Assembly: GCA_004123355.1 (NCBI GenBank)
Contig: SCHM01000007.1
Location: 1,240,001 to 1,304,000, forward strand
Direction: 5' to 3'
DNA from: Amphirosellinia nigrospora
Lineage: Eukaryota; Ascomycota; Sordariomycetes; Xylariales; Xylariaceae
DNA length: 64,000 nt
Below are positions 1-12,942 of the stretch, one piece after another. The notes beneath the pieces were generated by a model. That model did not search any database. It was given only the letters and a program-made list of their open reading frames with translations, and was not told where the DNA came from. Numbering within the stretch: the stretch's first letter is position 1; every line of letters begins with the position of its first letter. The translations under genes and the position numbers were made by a program.

Positions 1-1860
1 TAAACTAGTTTTAATTAAAAAGTATTTTATTATATTTAATAAAATATTAAATTTATAAATTATACTATTAAATATATAAAAAACTATTAGTATATAAGTT
101 TAATATTTAATTAACCTAGTAATAAATTAATAATTATTAGTGCTTAAGGTAGCTATATAATATAATAGCACGTGGTTTTATATGCGCGCTTAAATACTAT
201 GCATATAAAAAAGCTTTTTTTACGTAGGATAAAAAAAATATTAAGCATTATAGCTGCTTAAGCAAATTTTTTAGTATATTAGTAAAAAATAGCTTATTTA
301 GTTTATAACTAAAAAATAAAGTATAATAATAGTATAAAAATATTAATTAAGCTAACTAATTAATATTGTTTTTTAGTATTAAAATTATTTTATAAAAACT
401 TTAATTTTTATATATTAATACGTTTAGTTTAATATTAATTATTTTAAAATATATATTTAAATAATAAACTATAATTTTTTAATTTTTCTTAACTTTTAAA
501 TAAACTTTAAATTTTAGTAGCTATTAGTTAAAATAATTCGAGCTAAATTATTAATTATTTTTTAATATATTATTATTAATTAAATATATTTAAAAATATT
601 AATTTTTAATAATTTATAATATTATATTTAGTAATAATATTTATATTTTATATATAATAGTTTATTTATTAATAAATTTAGTTTTTTATTTTAAAGTTTT
701 TACGAAATTTTTAAAGTTTTAATTTTATTAATAATAGCTATATAATTATTATACGCTTTTTTTTAGTTTGTTTTTTTTTATTTATTGTTATATTTTATAT
801 ATATTAAACGGATTTTTTATTATAATTAAAATTAGTTCTAAAATTTTTATTTTATTAAAAATTATTATATATTATAATTAAATATAAATTTATTTATATA
901 ATTTAATTTTAATCAATAAAAATTATTTTAAAATTATAATTATAATATTTAATTATTTTATGCCCGTTTATAAAATATATTATTTATTTATACTTATAAT
1001 ATTTAAATATATAATATTATTATTATTATAATTATATATTTATAATAATGATACTATTATATCTATAGTACGTAATATTATATAAATATAAAATATATAT
1101 AATACTATTAATATAAATATATAATATTATAAATATAAAAATAATATTTTAATAAAGTTTAACGATAATACTGATATAAATATTATTTTTTAATAAAAAG
1201 TAATTTATATTTATTTAAATATATATTTATTTTTTACGCTAATAATATTTAATAAATTTATTAGTTATTGTTAATATTATATTTATAGTTTTTTTATTTT
1301 TTTTATTTTTTATAGCTATATTATTATTTTTAGCTTTATTTTTATTAGATTAATTTTTAATTTAAGCTTTTTAAGCTTATTAAATATTTTCATTATTTTT
1401 TTATTAAATCGGCAAGTTTTTTATTAATGATATATTTTAAATACTATTTATTATATTACGCTTAAAGCTTTTTATTTAATTAATAATATAGTGAAATATA
1501 AGTAAAATTTATATATTATAAAGAAATAAAAACGAAGTCTTTAAATTTATAAGAATTTATAGGTTTAAATAATATATATGTGTATAAGTATATGTGATAT
1601 TTTTTAGTATTAATCAAGTTTTTTATTTAATTTATATTATTATTAATAAAATATTAAAAATATTTAAATATTTATTAAAACGATTTAATAAATAATATTT
1701 TTAATAGTTTTATAATAAAATTTATTATAACTATATAAAATAATATAAATAGTTTTATAATTAGTTTTAATTTATTAAATATTTTCTATTAATTTATTAT
1801 ATTATTAAATTTAATAAATATATTATATTTGTTTATTTATTTAGCTATATTATATATTAT
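1..1860 (-). mobile_element. Family A retrotransposon, partial copy 0 (RIP-mutated)
   Basis: The first 80 bases match the start of the stretch at 3974-4055 of family A copy I, and 1140-1200 and 1617-1858 match about 4670-4730 and 5820-6075 of the same copy, in the same order and orientation. The copy is therefore a 3'-side fragment of the minus-strand family A element; it runs off the left window edge and is cut at 1861 by an R-family LTR. It carries a private insertion at about 83-395. It also keeps about 180 bp, around 490-650, that copy I has lost. CA/TG are nearly absent and no reading frame survives, so any protein function is gone. Assignment to the family is firm; the exact ends are approximate. 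Confidence 0.75.
83..395. mobile_element. Private ~310-bp insertion with an inverted-repeat core
   Basis: Family A copies I and II read straight from the 'aaatatataaa' motif into 'ctttaattttt', while here about 310 bp intervene. Inside it, 141-264 is bounded by an imperfect inverted repeat (TGCTTAAG at 141, CTTAAGCA ending at 264, each extended inward by AGCTATA-like sequence) and is visibly richer in G+C, for example TATGCGCGC at 181. It looks like a small non-autonomous element, perhaps a MITE, damaged by RIP. No convincing target duplication is seen, so its class is open. Confidence 0.45.
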
Positions 1861-1990
1861 AAAAAAAAAAGCGAAAAAAAATAGTTATTATATTAAAACT
1901 ACGTAATACTTGTTTATTTTATTTAAATATACTTAGCTATAATTAGCTTTGCTAGTTATTAATAGCTATTAATAAGCCGGCGGCCTATTT
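1861..1990 (-). repeat. R-family 132-bp terminal repeat, RIP-mutated
   Basis: Read on the minus strand this aligns along its whole length with the unmutated 132-bp unit at 16774-16905, and the differences are overwhelmingly C-to-T or G-to-A. It interrupts family A copy 0 on its left. On its right it continues into R internal sequence (1991-2200), so it is the right-hand terminal repeat (3' LTR in the plus-strand R orientation) of an R copy lying on the minus strand. Confidence 0.8.
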
Positions 1991-2200
1991 AGTCCGGGGT
2001 AAACATTAGCGCGCTTTTGCGCTTTTTTAAAATATTTAAATATTTAAATCTAAATTTATTTAAGTTTATGTATTAAATTGGTTTAAAAATAATATATATT
2101 TTTATTTTTTTTTATTTATAAATAACTATTTTTTAATATAAATAACTTTAATAAATTTTTATAGAATTTAATTTTTTTACGATTTTTAATTTATTTAAAT
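1991..2200 (-). mobile_element. R-family internal fragment next to its LTR
   Basis: The reverse complement matches about 42953-43154, the last part of the full R element before its right-hand LTR. It includes the G+C-richer stretch around 1991-2020 (AGTCCGGGGTAAAC followed by GCGCGC-rich sequence). It is cut at 2201 by the LTR of family A copy I. No coding sequence is recognisable. Confidence 0.7.
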
Positions 2201-2344
2201 TAATAGCGTATAGTTTATTAATTTTAAAGTTATTAAATTATTAACCTAAGTTTATGTTAAACGTTGTTTAAAAATAACGTTTTTAAACAATATTTAGCTT
2301 ATTAAATACTATTTTAAAAATAATATTTTTAAAATAGCGTTATA
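2201..2344 (-). repeat. Family A LTR (3' LTR of copy I)
   Basis: Plus-strand reading begins TAATAGCGTATAG and ends AGCGTTATA. Read on the minus strand this is TATAACGCT...CTATTA, consistent with a canonical TG...CA LTR whose ends were changed by RIP. The same ~144-bp unit occurs at 19649, 31724, 54243 and 56455, and shortened at 18012, 35728 and 55435. It contains stacked short inverted repeats; the clearest version is at 18061-18083. Confidence 0.75.
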
Positions 2345-5300
2345 TTTGCTTTTTTTTAAAAAATAAAATAATTTTTTATTATTATTATTGCTATTTTTTT
2401 TCGATTAAATTATTATTTATATTATTTTTTGTTATTATAATTTTATTTTTTTTAATATTATTTTTATTTTATTCTTTTTATCGTTATTATTATTTTTATT
2501 TTTTAACGTTATTATTATTTTTATTATTATTTTTTCGTTATTAATATTTTTTTATCGTTATTATTTATATTTTTATTAATAATAACTTATAATTATATAA
2601 AACTTATATTTATTTAAAAAATAAAAATAAAAATATTAATAAAAATTATTATTGTTTAAAATATATTAGTTTATTTTAAAAATAAAAGCAAAAACTATTA
2701 TAAAAAATATTAGTTTAACGTTTTTATTTAAAAACATAAATAAAAAATTTATTTTCGTTCATAAAATAAAAATAAAAATATAAATAAATATTATTATTAT
2801 TATAAAAAATATTAATTTAATAAAATTAATTTAAAACGTTAATTAAAACGTTTATAAACTTAAACAATATTTATAAATTTAAAAAAACCATAAAAATTAT
2901 TTTATACTATAATATTATATATTTTTATTTTAATACTATTATTTATTTTGCTTTAATATATATTTTTATAATATAATTATTTTTAAATAAATAATAATAA
3001 TTTAATAGTTTTTATTATTATTAATAAATTATTATTATTTTTATTAATAATTTATAATAACGTTTAGTTATTATTTTAATAGTATGTTTATTTAGCGTTA
3101 TTATTATTAATAGTTTTTTTTTTATAGTTTTTATTAGTTTTAATATATTATTATTATTAGCTTTAATAAAAATAATTTTTATAGTTTATTTATTTAATAT
3201 AATATTAATAGTTAATTAAATTATAGCTTAGGTATAATATTTATATTAATTAATAATTATAGTTAGATTATTAATAAATTATTTTTAAATAATATTATTA
3301 TTAAAAAAACTAATAATATAATTATTTAATAAATTATATTTTAATTATTTTTAAATAGTTATATTAATTAATAGTTTTATTATTTAGAAATTTTATTTTA
3401 GATTTTAATTATATTTATTATTTTTTAATTTAAAATTTTAGTTTTGTTTTTTTTAAATAGTTTTTTTTATTATTATTTAATTCCATTTTAGAAAAAGTTT
3501 ATTTTATTTAATAAGTTTTTATTTTAATAGTATATTTATTAATTTTAGCGTTTAATATTTTATATTATATTTTTAATTTAATATTTCTTAGTTTTATAGC
3601 TTTAATTTTTATTAAAATTTTTTTATTTTATTTTATTAAACTTTTATTATTTTATATTAAAAAAATATTTTTCATTATTATTAAAACTTTATATAAATAT
3701 TATTTAATTTTTAATAATATTATTTATATTATTTAAACTAAATAAAATATTATTTTTATTATTATTAAATAAAAAATTAATTAAAATTTAAAATAAAATA
3801 TTTTTTTTAATATTATTATTAAATAGTTTAATAAATTTATAATTATTTATAATTAATAATTAATTTGTTTTAATAACCAATTTTATAACTAGTTTTATAT
3901 AGTTATTATTTTTAAATATTAAAACTAAATTTGAGAATCTTTATATATAGCTTTAAAATAATAAACTATATTAAACTAGTTTTAATTAAAAAATATTTTA
4001 TTATATTTAATAAAATATTAAATTTATAAATTATACTATTAAATATATATAAAGCTTTAATTTTTTATATATTAATATATTTAGTTTAATATTAATTATT
4101 TTAAATATATATTTAAATAATAAATTATAATATTTTTTAATTTTTTAATTTTTAAATAATAATAGTTTGTTTTAATAATAAATTTAGTTTTTATTTTAAA
4201 AATTTTTACGAAGTTTTAAAAATTTTAATTTATTAATATTAGCTATATAATTATTATATGTTTTTTTAGTTTATTTTTTTAACCTTATTTATATTTTATA
4301 TATAAATAAATTTTTTTACTATAATTAAACGTTAGTTCTAAAATTTTTTATTTTATTAAAAAATTAACTATATTATAATTAAAATATAAATTATTTATAT
4401 AATTTAGTTTTAATTAATAAACGTTATTTTAAATATATTTATATAAAAATTATAATTATAATATTTAATTATAATATATATAAAAACGTAAAAATAATAT
4501 TTAATTATTTTATATTTATTTATAAAATATATTATTTATTTATATTTATAATATTTAAATATAATAATATTATGATTAAAAAAATATTATTATAACTATA
4601 TGTTTATAATAATAATATTATATATATAGTATATAATATTATAAATATAAAAGTATATAATATTATAAAAATATAAAAATAATATTTTAATAAAGTTTAA
4701 CGATAATATTATATAATATTATTTTTTTATAAAAATAGTTTTATATTTTATTTAAATAATATTTATGTTTTATATTAATAATATTTTTAATAAAATTTAT
4801 ATAATTTTATATATATTATATTTATAATTTTTAAATATTATTTTATTTTTAACTTATTTTTATTAACTAATATTTTAATTTAAGCTTTTTAAGCTTTATT
4901 AAATATTTTTTATTATATTTTTATATTAAATTAATAACGTTTTTTATTAATAGTATTTTTAATATTATTTATTATATTAAACTTTAAAGTTTTTTTATTT
5001 AATTAAATATTTTAATAATAAATGTTTTTTAAGCGATTAATTTTTTTAGCGAAATATTATCGATTATATAATATTTATTTATTATTAAAAATACGTTTTA
5101 ATATTAGTTTTTATTTCTAAAAAAAATCGATTTTTTTAAATATTAAATATAACTATATATTTATATATTTTATATTTTTTAAATTATAAAAGTTTAATTT
5201 ATATATTAGTTCGTTTATTTTTATTAATATAATAAATAGTTTATTTTTATATAAACTATTTATAAATAAATTTTTTAAATAAATAATATTTTTTATAAAT

Positions 5301-8300
5301 TAAAAAAAATTTATTTTTAATATTAAATTATATAAAATTATTTTAATATTATATTATATTTTAATATTTATTTTATAAATTAATTATAATTTGTATATTT
5401 TATTAATATAATTTTATATAATTAAAAGTTTATAGTATTATTAAATATTTTTAAAATTAATAGTACGTTTTATAGCTCAAGTTTAATTATTCGTTTAATA
5501 ATATTTTAATAATTATAATTAATATTTTATATTATATTATAATATAAATTTAATATATTTAATTTATTTTAATTTATTACTATATAATATTAAATAACAA
5601 TTTTAATATTTAATTATATTATTCGTTTTAATTAGTTTATAATAATAGCTTATTAATAATTAATATTGTTTTTATTTTTATTTATAAATTTATTATAGCT
5701 TTAATATAAACTTAAAATTTTAATTTAAATAAATTTATATAATTTTTTTAATTATAATAATAATATTAATATTAATATAATTATTTATTTTATTATTATT
5801 TATATTTTTAATATTAATAAAGTTTTTCTATTACATTTATATATATTATTAATAAAATATTAAATTATATTTTAAATATTTATTAAAATAACTTAATAAA
5901 TAATATTTTTAATAGTTTTATAATAAAATTTATTATAATTATATAAAATAATATTAATAGCTTTTAAATTAGTTTTAATTTATTAAATATTTTTACTAAT
6001 TTATTATATTATTTAAATATTATAAATAATATTATTAATGTTTTTATTTATTTAGCTATATTATATATTATAAATTTTAAAGTTTATAATATATTTTTTG
6101 GCTAAAATAATATTTTATTATATTATTTTTAAAATATTGTTAATATATATTTAAAATATATAATTATTTTTATCCGTTTAAATATTAAAATATAAAAAAC
6201 TATTTATTATTATATAAAAATATAATTAATAAGTAAAATAAAAAATTGTATTGTTTTTTTTTTTTTAAATTTAAAATAGTTAATTTACGTTTTTCAATTT
6301 TTACGATTATTTTTGCGAATTTTCGATTTATATTATATTTTCACTATAGTTTTAATTTTAGTTTTTATGTAAATATATTTCTATTTTTATAAAATATCCG
6401 ATTTTATGAATATTTTTAAACGAGCTATAATTAATATTTTTGTTATTATATTATTTGCTACGTTTATAATAATTAATAAATATAAAAAAATATTTAAAAT
6501 TAAATTTTTTTTTAAAATATATTTAACGTTAAACTAAAACTATAATAAAGATATTATATTATTATTAGCTTTATATTAAGTTTAATAATATTTATTAATT
6601 ATAAATTTATTTAATTAATAAATATTATAATTAAAATTATACATGATATATTTAAATTTTAAAATTATAATATTTATCTTAAATAAAATATTTTTAGCTT
6701 TATTATATCATATTAATATTTATTTTTAAATAATATTTATTTAAAATAAAATAAATTATATTAAATTAATAGCTAATTATTGTTTATTTTATATATCTTT
6801 TTTAAACGTTTAATTTAATAAATATAATTTAAATAAGTTTTAATATATAAAATAGTTTATATTAATTATTTATAAAATTAAAAAGTTCTATTTTTTTTTT
6901 ATAAACTTAAATATACTTTTGCTGTTTATTTTTTTTAAACTATAATAATAAAAAAATAGTTTTTAGTTTATATATATTAGCTAATAATTTAGTTTTTTTT
7001 TTTAAAAAAAAAGCTTTTATTAATATTATAAAATAAAATTTTTTAAAAAACTAATTATATTAATATATATTTTAAAAATTATTAAATTTTAAAACTATTT
7101 TAGTTTACTTATCATTTTTATTTAATTATTATTATTAATTTATAATTATTTATTATAAATTTTATAATTTTATTATTAAATATGTTTAAATAATTTATTA
7201 GGTTTTAGTTTTAAATTAATATTATTATATATATTTCAAATAGCTTTTATATGTTAAAAATATTTTTTAGCTATTTTAAAATAAATAATAATATTATTTA
7301 TATAAGTTTTTATATAATATATATAATAAAAGCTTTTTTTATAAAGTATATATATAATTAAGCTATTTTTAAATTTATTATAATATTATATAATATTTTT
7401 AATTTTTTAAACAATATAATTATTATTAATTATAATAATTTAATTATATTAAAAACTAAAAATAAAATTTCTTATAATTTATCATTATTATATAATAATA
7501 TTTTTAAATTTATATAATAATAGCTTTTAAAATAAATAATAAATAATAATTTAGGACTACAATTTTATTAATAATTATAAATCGATTATTATTTATTTTT
7601 TATATTATTATTATTTTTATATTTATTTATTATTTGCTATATTATAAATATTAAATATTTAAATATATAGTTTATTTATATATATTATTATATTTATAAT
7701 ATATTTTATTTAAAATTTTATTTATTAGTTTTTAGTTTTTAATTTTTAAAATATATAGCTAAATTATAATAATAATTTAATTTTGCTAATTTTTAATTAG
7801 TTTTATTTATATTAATTTTCTTTTTATAATATCTTATATATACTATATTTTATATTTTTTTAATATTTTTAGTTATTTATACATATACAGTTAATAATAT
7901 ATAGATATATTTTTAGTCTGAATAAAAAAAAGATTTTTAAAACGTTAAACGAAAAAAAAATTTTTTTAATATATTATATTTAAATTTATTTTTTATTACT
8001 ACTATTTAAACGTTTTTTAGTAATATTTTTTAAAACTAGTATAATTATAATATTATTTATTAAATTAAATTTTTACGCAAGCTATAAATTTATATTTTTT
8101 TTAATAATATTTTTTTTATTAAATAATAATAATTATAATTATATTAGTTTTATTTTATATGATTAATAAATATTTATTTTATTTATAGTTTTAATAATAT
8201 TTATTTTATTTTATATTTAATTTAAATTAGGTTATTTATATAATTAATAAAAAAATTTTTTTTAAACTTTATTTAAATAATAATTATTAAAATATTAATA

Positions 8301-10711
8301 TATTTTAGTTTAAATATATAATTTTATATAAAACTTTTAATATTTAATTTAAAAAATTTATATATTATATTAATATTATTATTATATATAATAAACTATT
8401 ATTATTATTATAATAGTTTTTATTATATTTAATTTTTATTTATTTAATTATAAATAAAATTACTAAATTATTCTATAATTTTATTATAATAATTTAGTTT
8501 AAAAATTAATATTAATATTATATTTCGTTCAAAGTTTATTTTAAATAATATATTTAATTAAAGTTTATTTATTAATTATATTATTATTTTAATTAAACTA
8601 TTTTTATTTATATTATTTATAGTTTTTTTTAAAATTAATATTAAAATAATATTTTATTAAACTAATTATTTTATTAATATTATATATATAAAGTTTATTT
8701 AGTTTAAATTTATTTTTAATATAAATTTATAACTTATTTATAATTTATTAATATTATTAAATAGTTTATATTAAAATATATTATTATATTATTATATTTT
8801 ATATTTTATTTACGTATTTACGTTTATATATTAATATAAAATAAGTATTCGAAATATAAAAAACTATTATTTATAATTATATAAAATAATATTAAATATT
8901 TCGTTTAATATAAAAACGTTTATTTTAAAAACTTCGTTTAATATAATTATTATTTTTAGCTTTATTTATTAGTTTATTTTAAAAATATATTTTTTAATAA
9001 TATTATTATATAATATAATAAACTAAAAATTTTATTTATTTAAAAAATTTATTTATAATTATAATAAATAAATATTTTATTATTAATTAATTAGTTTTAA
9101 TAATTATATTAGTTTTAATTAAATAAAAAAAATAGTTAGTTTATTTTTTTATTAAAATATTTTATAAAAAAATTTTTTTTAATTTTTTTTTAATTTTATT
9201 TATTATAATATAATTTTATTTTTTAATTTTTATTTTTCAAATTAAATATTTTAATTATTTAATATTAATATTATTTTATTTTTATTAATATATACGTCAT
9301 TTAATATTTATTAAAGCTTAATATTATATAATAATATTTATTAAAACAAATAATAAATATAGCAAAAATATTATTTTATTTGCTATATTTATTATATTTT
9401 TATATTTTATTTATTTTAAAAGTTTTTATAGCTATTTATAAAATTTATTATTTTTGTAGCTATTATATAATTATTTTTTGTAGCTATTATATAAATTTTA
9501 TTATTTTAGCTATATTTATTACGTTATTAATAATTTATTAAAAATTTTTAGCTATTTTATATATTTAATATTATATTTTTAACTATAAAAATAATATTTA
9601 TTATTTTTGCTATGAAAATAATATTTATTTTAATTATTTGTATTTTAATTAATATATTTATTATATTAATATTAATTATTTAATCAGTTAAAAAGTTAAT
9701 TATAAATATTAAATTAATAATTAAAGTTTTAAAAATATAAAAATATTTATTATTTATAAAATTAAATAATACGTTAAAATAAAAATAAACTACGTTTATT
9801 ATAGCTTAATTTATATTTTATAAATTATAAATATTATAATATAACTTTTATTTACTTTTTAAATATATTAAAAAAATATTTAAATTTATAATTATTATTA
9901 GCTTATTATAAATTTATTAAAAGCTTAAATATAATATATTTTATATATACGCTATAAATTAAAATTTATATTTATATTATAATATAATAGTTTTAAATTT
10001 TTTATTATTTATATATAAATAAGTATACTGTTTAAGATTTTATTATTATATATAAGTTTTTTAAATATTTTAAAAAATATTTATAATATTTTAATAATAT
10101 TTAAAATTAATTTTATATAATATAAATTTAAGATTTTATTTTATAGCTGCTTTTATAATTTTATTAAGTATTTTAATATATTATATTTAAGGTTTTTTTA
10201 AAAGAAATTAAAAAAATTATTTTATAGAATTTTGTGCTTAATAAATTTAAAGCATATTATTTTATAAACGTTATAAATAAAAAATATTTTATTAATATAT
10301 ATTATTATTAAATATAATATATTTTTTAATTTTATAAAACTTCAAAAGATTTAGGTTAAAATAGCTTATTAACTATATTTTTTAATTATTTTTAAACGTT
10401 ATTTTTATTATTAAATATTAGTTATTATTTTAGCCGCGTTTAAAATAGTTTTTATTATTTTAATAAAATTTTTAGCTTATTATTTTTTATAGCTAAAATA
10501 ATTTTTATAACTTTTATTTATTATATTTTTATTTAATAATATTATTATTTTATTTGCTAAAATAAAAAAAAAAAAATAAAATAAAATATTTTAATAAATT
10601 TAAAACTAAATTAAAATCGAAAATTAATTTAAATAATTTAAAATTATATAAAGTTTAAACTAAAATATAGCTTTAATTTTAAATATATATAGTTTAAATT
10701 ATAATAAATAT

Positions 10712-10770
10712 ATATTATTTTATTATTTTTATTATTTTTATTATTTTTATTATTTTTATTATTTTTATTA
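10712..10770. repeat. 9-bp tandem repeat (ATTATTTTT)n in family A
   Basis: About six to seven units of ATTATTTTT. The orthologous positions in copy II (about 30565-30600) and copy III (about 63240-63275) carry only about three to four units, so the array changed length after the copies separated. Confidence 0.8.
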
Positions 10771-11551
10771 ATTAAGCTATATATTAAACTATTTTATATT
10801 AAGCTTTTTTGAAAAATATTAAAAAAAAAAAAAAATATTTATTAAAACTTTTAAATTAATACAAATATTATTTATATTAAAATATTATTTAATAATTATA
10901 AATAAAAAATTATTATAATAATTTAATTAAATATATAATTATTTATTTAAGTTATAATACTATAAATAATATAACTATTTAAAATTTAATTTATAAAATA
11001 GTACGTTTTTTATAGCTAAAATTTAATTATTTATTAATTAAGTTAATTAAAAAAAAGTTATAAAAACTTTAATATATATTAAAATATAAACTTATTAAAG
11101 TTTTAAACTTAAATAAATAGCTATTTTTTTATAAAAATATAAATATTTAATAGTAAAAAATAAACTTAAAAATAATTTTATAAAATAAAAATAATAAAAT
11201 AGTAAAACTATAAAGGTTGTAGCTTCAAAGCTAAAAAATACTATTTATTAACTATAATAAAAAAAAATTTTTATGCGCGCTAGCGTATACAGAAAAGCTG
11301 CTATATAGTAGCTCTAGCTTAAAGCTAAAATTATAACCTAAATTATAAGCTTATTAGCTTAGCTAACTTATAATATTACTCCTTTTTTACTTACTTATAA
11401 GCGTAAATATAGCTAATAAAGCGCAAAAAATAATTTTCTGCTATTAAGCCCTACTTAATAATATATTGCTATTTTATACCGCTTGTTTATTAATATTATC
11501 GCTTTATACTACTTTTGCTTAATTATATAAAAAAAAAGGTTTTCCTTTTAG

Positions 11552-11572
11552 TTTTTTTTTTTTTTTTTTTTT
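11552..11572. repeat. Poly-T tract (21 T)
   Basis: Uninterrupted run of 21 T, preceded by the C-containing stretch GGTTTTCCTTTTAG. It may mark the reversed poly-A end of a retroposed sequence or be simple slippage; no flanking duplication was found. Confidence 0.85.
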
Positions 11573-12917
11573 AACTTATTATTTTTATAAATCCTACTAT
11601 TTTTAAGCGCTTAACTTATAACTAAAATAAACTATTTTTATTTACATTAAAACAATAAAAAGCTATTTATTTTTAATATATTTTAAAATAATATATACTT
11701 TAAACTAATATAGCTACTAATTAATTATTTATTAGCTACTTTTGCTTTATCTTTACTTTGCTTTTACCCTTATTTTAAAAAAAAACTAATCGATATAAAC
11801 TTAAATAGTTTTTTTTTAGCTTATATACTGCTTACCCGCTTATTTAATAAAGCTTAGGATTTTTTATACTATAAAATAACTATTTAGCCGTTTTTATCCG
11901 CTTAATAACATTAATAATAATATATAATATATTTTTTATTTAACTAAAAACTTTTAAGCTTTTCATATTAACGCTAAAATATATAATAGCTTATTTAATA
12001 TTCTTTAACCGCTTTTAAACTTTATCCGTTTAAAGCTACTTTTTTTTATTAATATATCATTAAATACTAATAAACGCTATAACGTTTATACTAGCCTAGG
12101 TAAAAAAATAAAACATGGATATACTTTTATAAATATTTCGTACTTATTTTTACTTTTTAATTATTAATAACCTATTTTGTAACTATTTTATATTATTAAT
12201 ATAATTAAAGCTTTTAATAAATTATATAAATTACATATTTTTAATAGCTAAAATAAAATAAATATTTATACGTTATATTAGCTTAATAACTGCTAATTTT
12301 TATTTAAATATTATTATAATTTAAAAAGCTACTAATACGTATATAATTATAAGTTTTATAGCTTATTATTTTTTATTAATAAACTATTTAAACCCTAAAA
12401 AAAACTCTAGCTTTTATATTTACTACTTTTTATAGGTTTAATAGCTTTATATTTATAAATAATAACTTATTATAAAATAAGAAATAAATAAATATTTATA
12501 AGCTATTAATAACTTTTTTCGTACTATTAAATATATATTACGTAATATTTACGATTTTGCGGAAAAACGCTAAATTATTTTTAAAATAGCTGCTTTTAAG
12601 CTTGCTCTTACGCTTGTTTTTTTGGTTAAAGCTTTTATTTAGCGAAAAAATAATACTAGAGCTATTATTAAGCTATACGGTTATAACGCTAGTTATAGTG
12701 CTCTTGCTAATAAAATACTATAAAAAAATATTAATATAAAATTTAATTAATAGCTTTATTTTTATTTTTTATAAGCTTATTGGTATTTTTACTTGCTTTT
12801 TAATAAAATAGTTTAAACTTTTTATAATTTAAACTTTAGCTAATATAGCCGTTCCCCCCTACGAACTATTTGCTTTTTTTTTACTCTGAAATAAAATAAA
12901 CTAATCTAATATTAACT

Positions 12918-12942
12918 AAAAAAAAAAAAAAAAAAAAAAAAA
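12918..12942. repeat. Poly-A tract (25 A)
   Basis: Uninterrupted run of 25 A followed by CCAAATAATATACTC. It follows a relatively C-rich stretch (12840-12917) with CCCCCCTACGAAC. Such a tract could be the 3' tail of a retroposed copy inserted on the plus strand, but no target duplication was identified. Confidence 0.85.

Larger units (their letters stand above)
2201..11213 (-). mobile_element. Family A LTR retrotransposon, copy I (RIP-mutated)
   Basis: About 9 kb collinear with copies II (19649-32428) and III (56455-64000). It starts with a 144-bp LTR at 2201-2344. The minus-strand orientation is deduced from the purine-rich tract that abuts this LTR on its inner side, best preserved in the plus-strand copy at 54229. 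The low-complexity (ATT)n and (TTTTTA)n region at about 2345-2600 is therefore the 3' untranslated part. No reading frame survives and stops occur in all frames. The copy ends abruptly after the 'actataaa' motif at 11213, where copies II and III continue, so its 5' end is missing or displaced by the 11214-18011 segment. A Ty3-like or Ty1-like assignment is not possible from this sequence alone. Confidence 0.75.

Noticed and set aside
11270-11340. Possible tRNA or LTR in the G+C-richer patch with GCGCGCTAGCG and AGCTGCTATATAGTAGC
   Set aside because: No cloverleaf can be drawn, and no second copy exists in the window to support an LTR.
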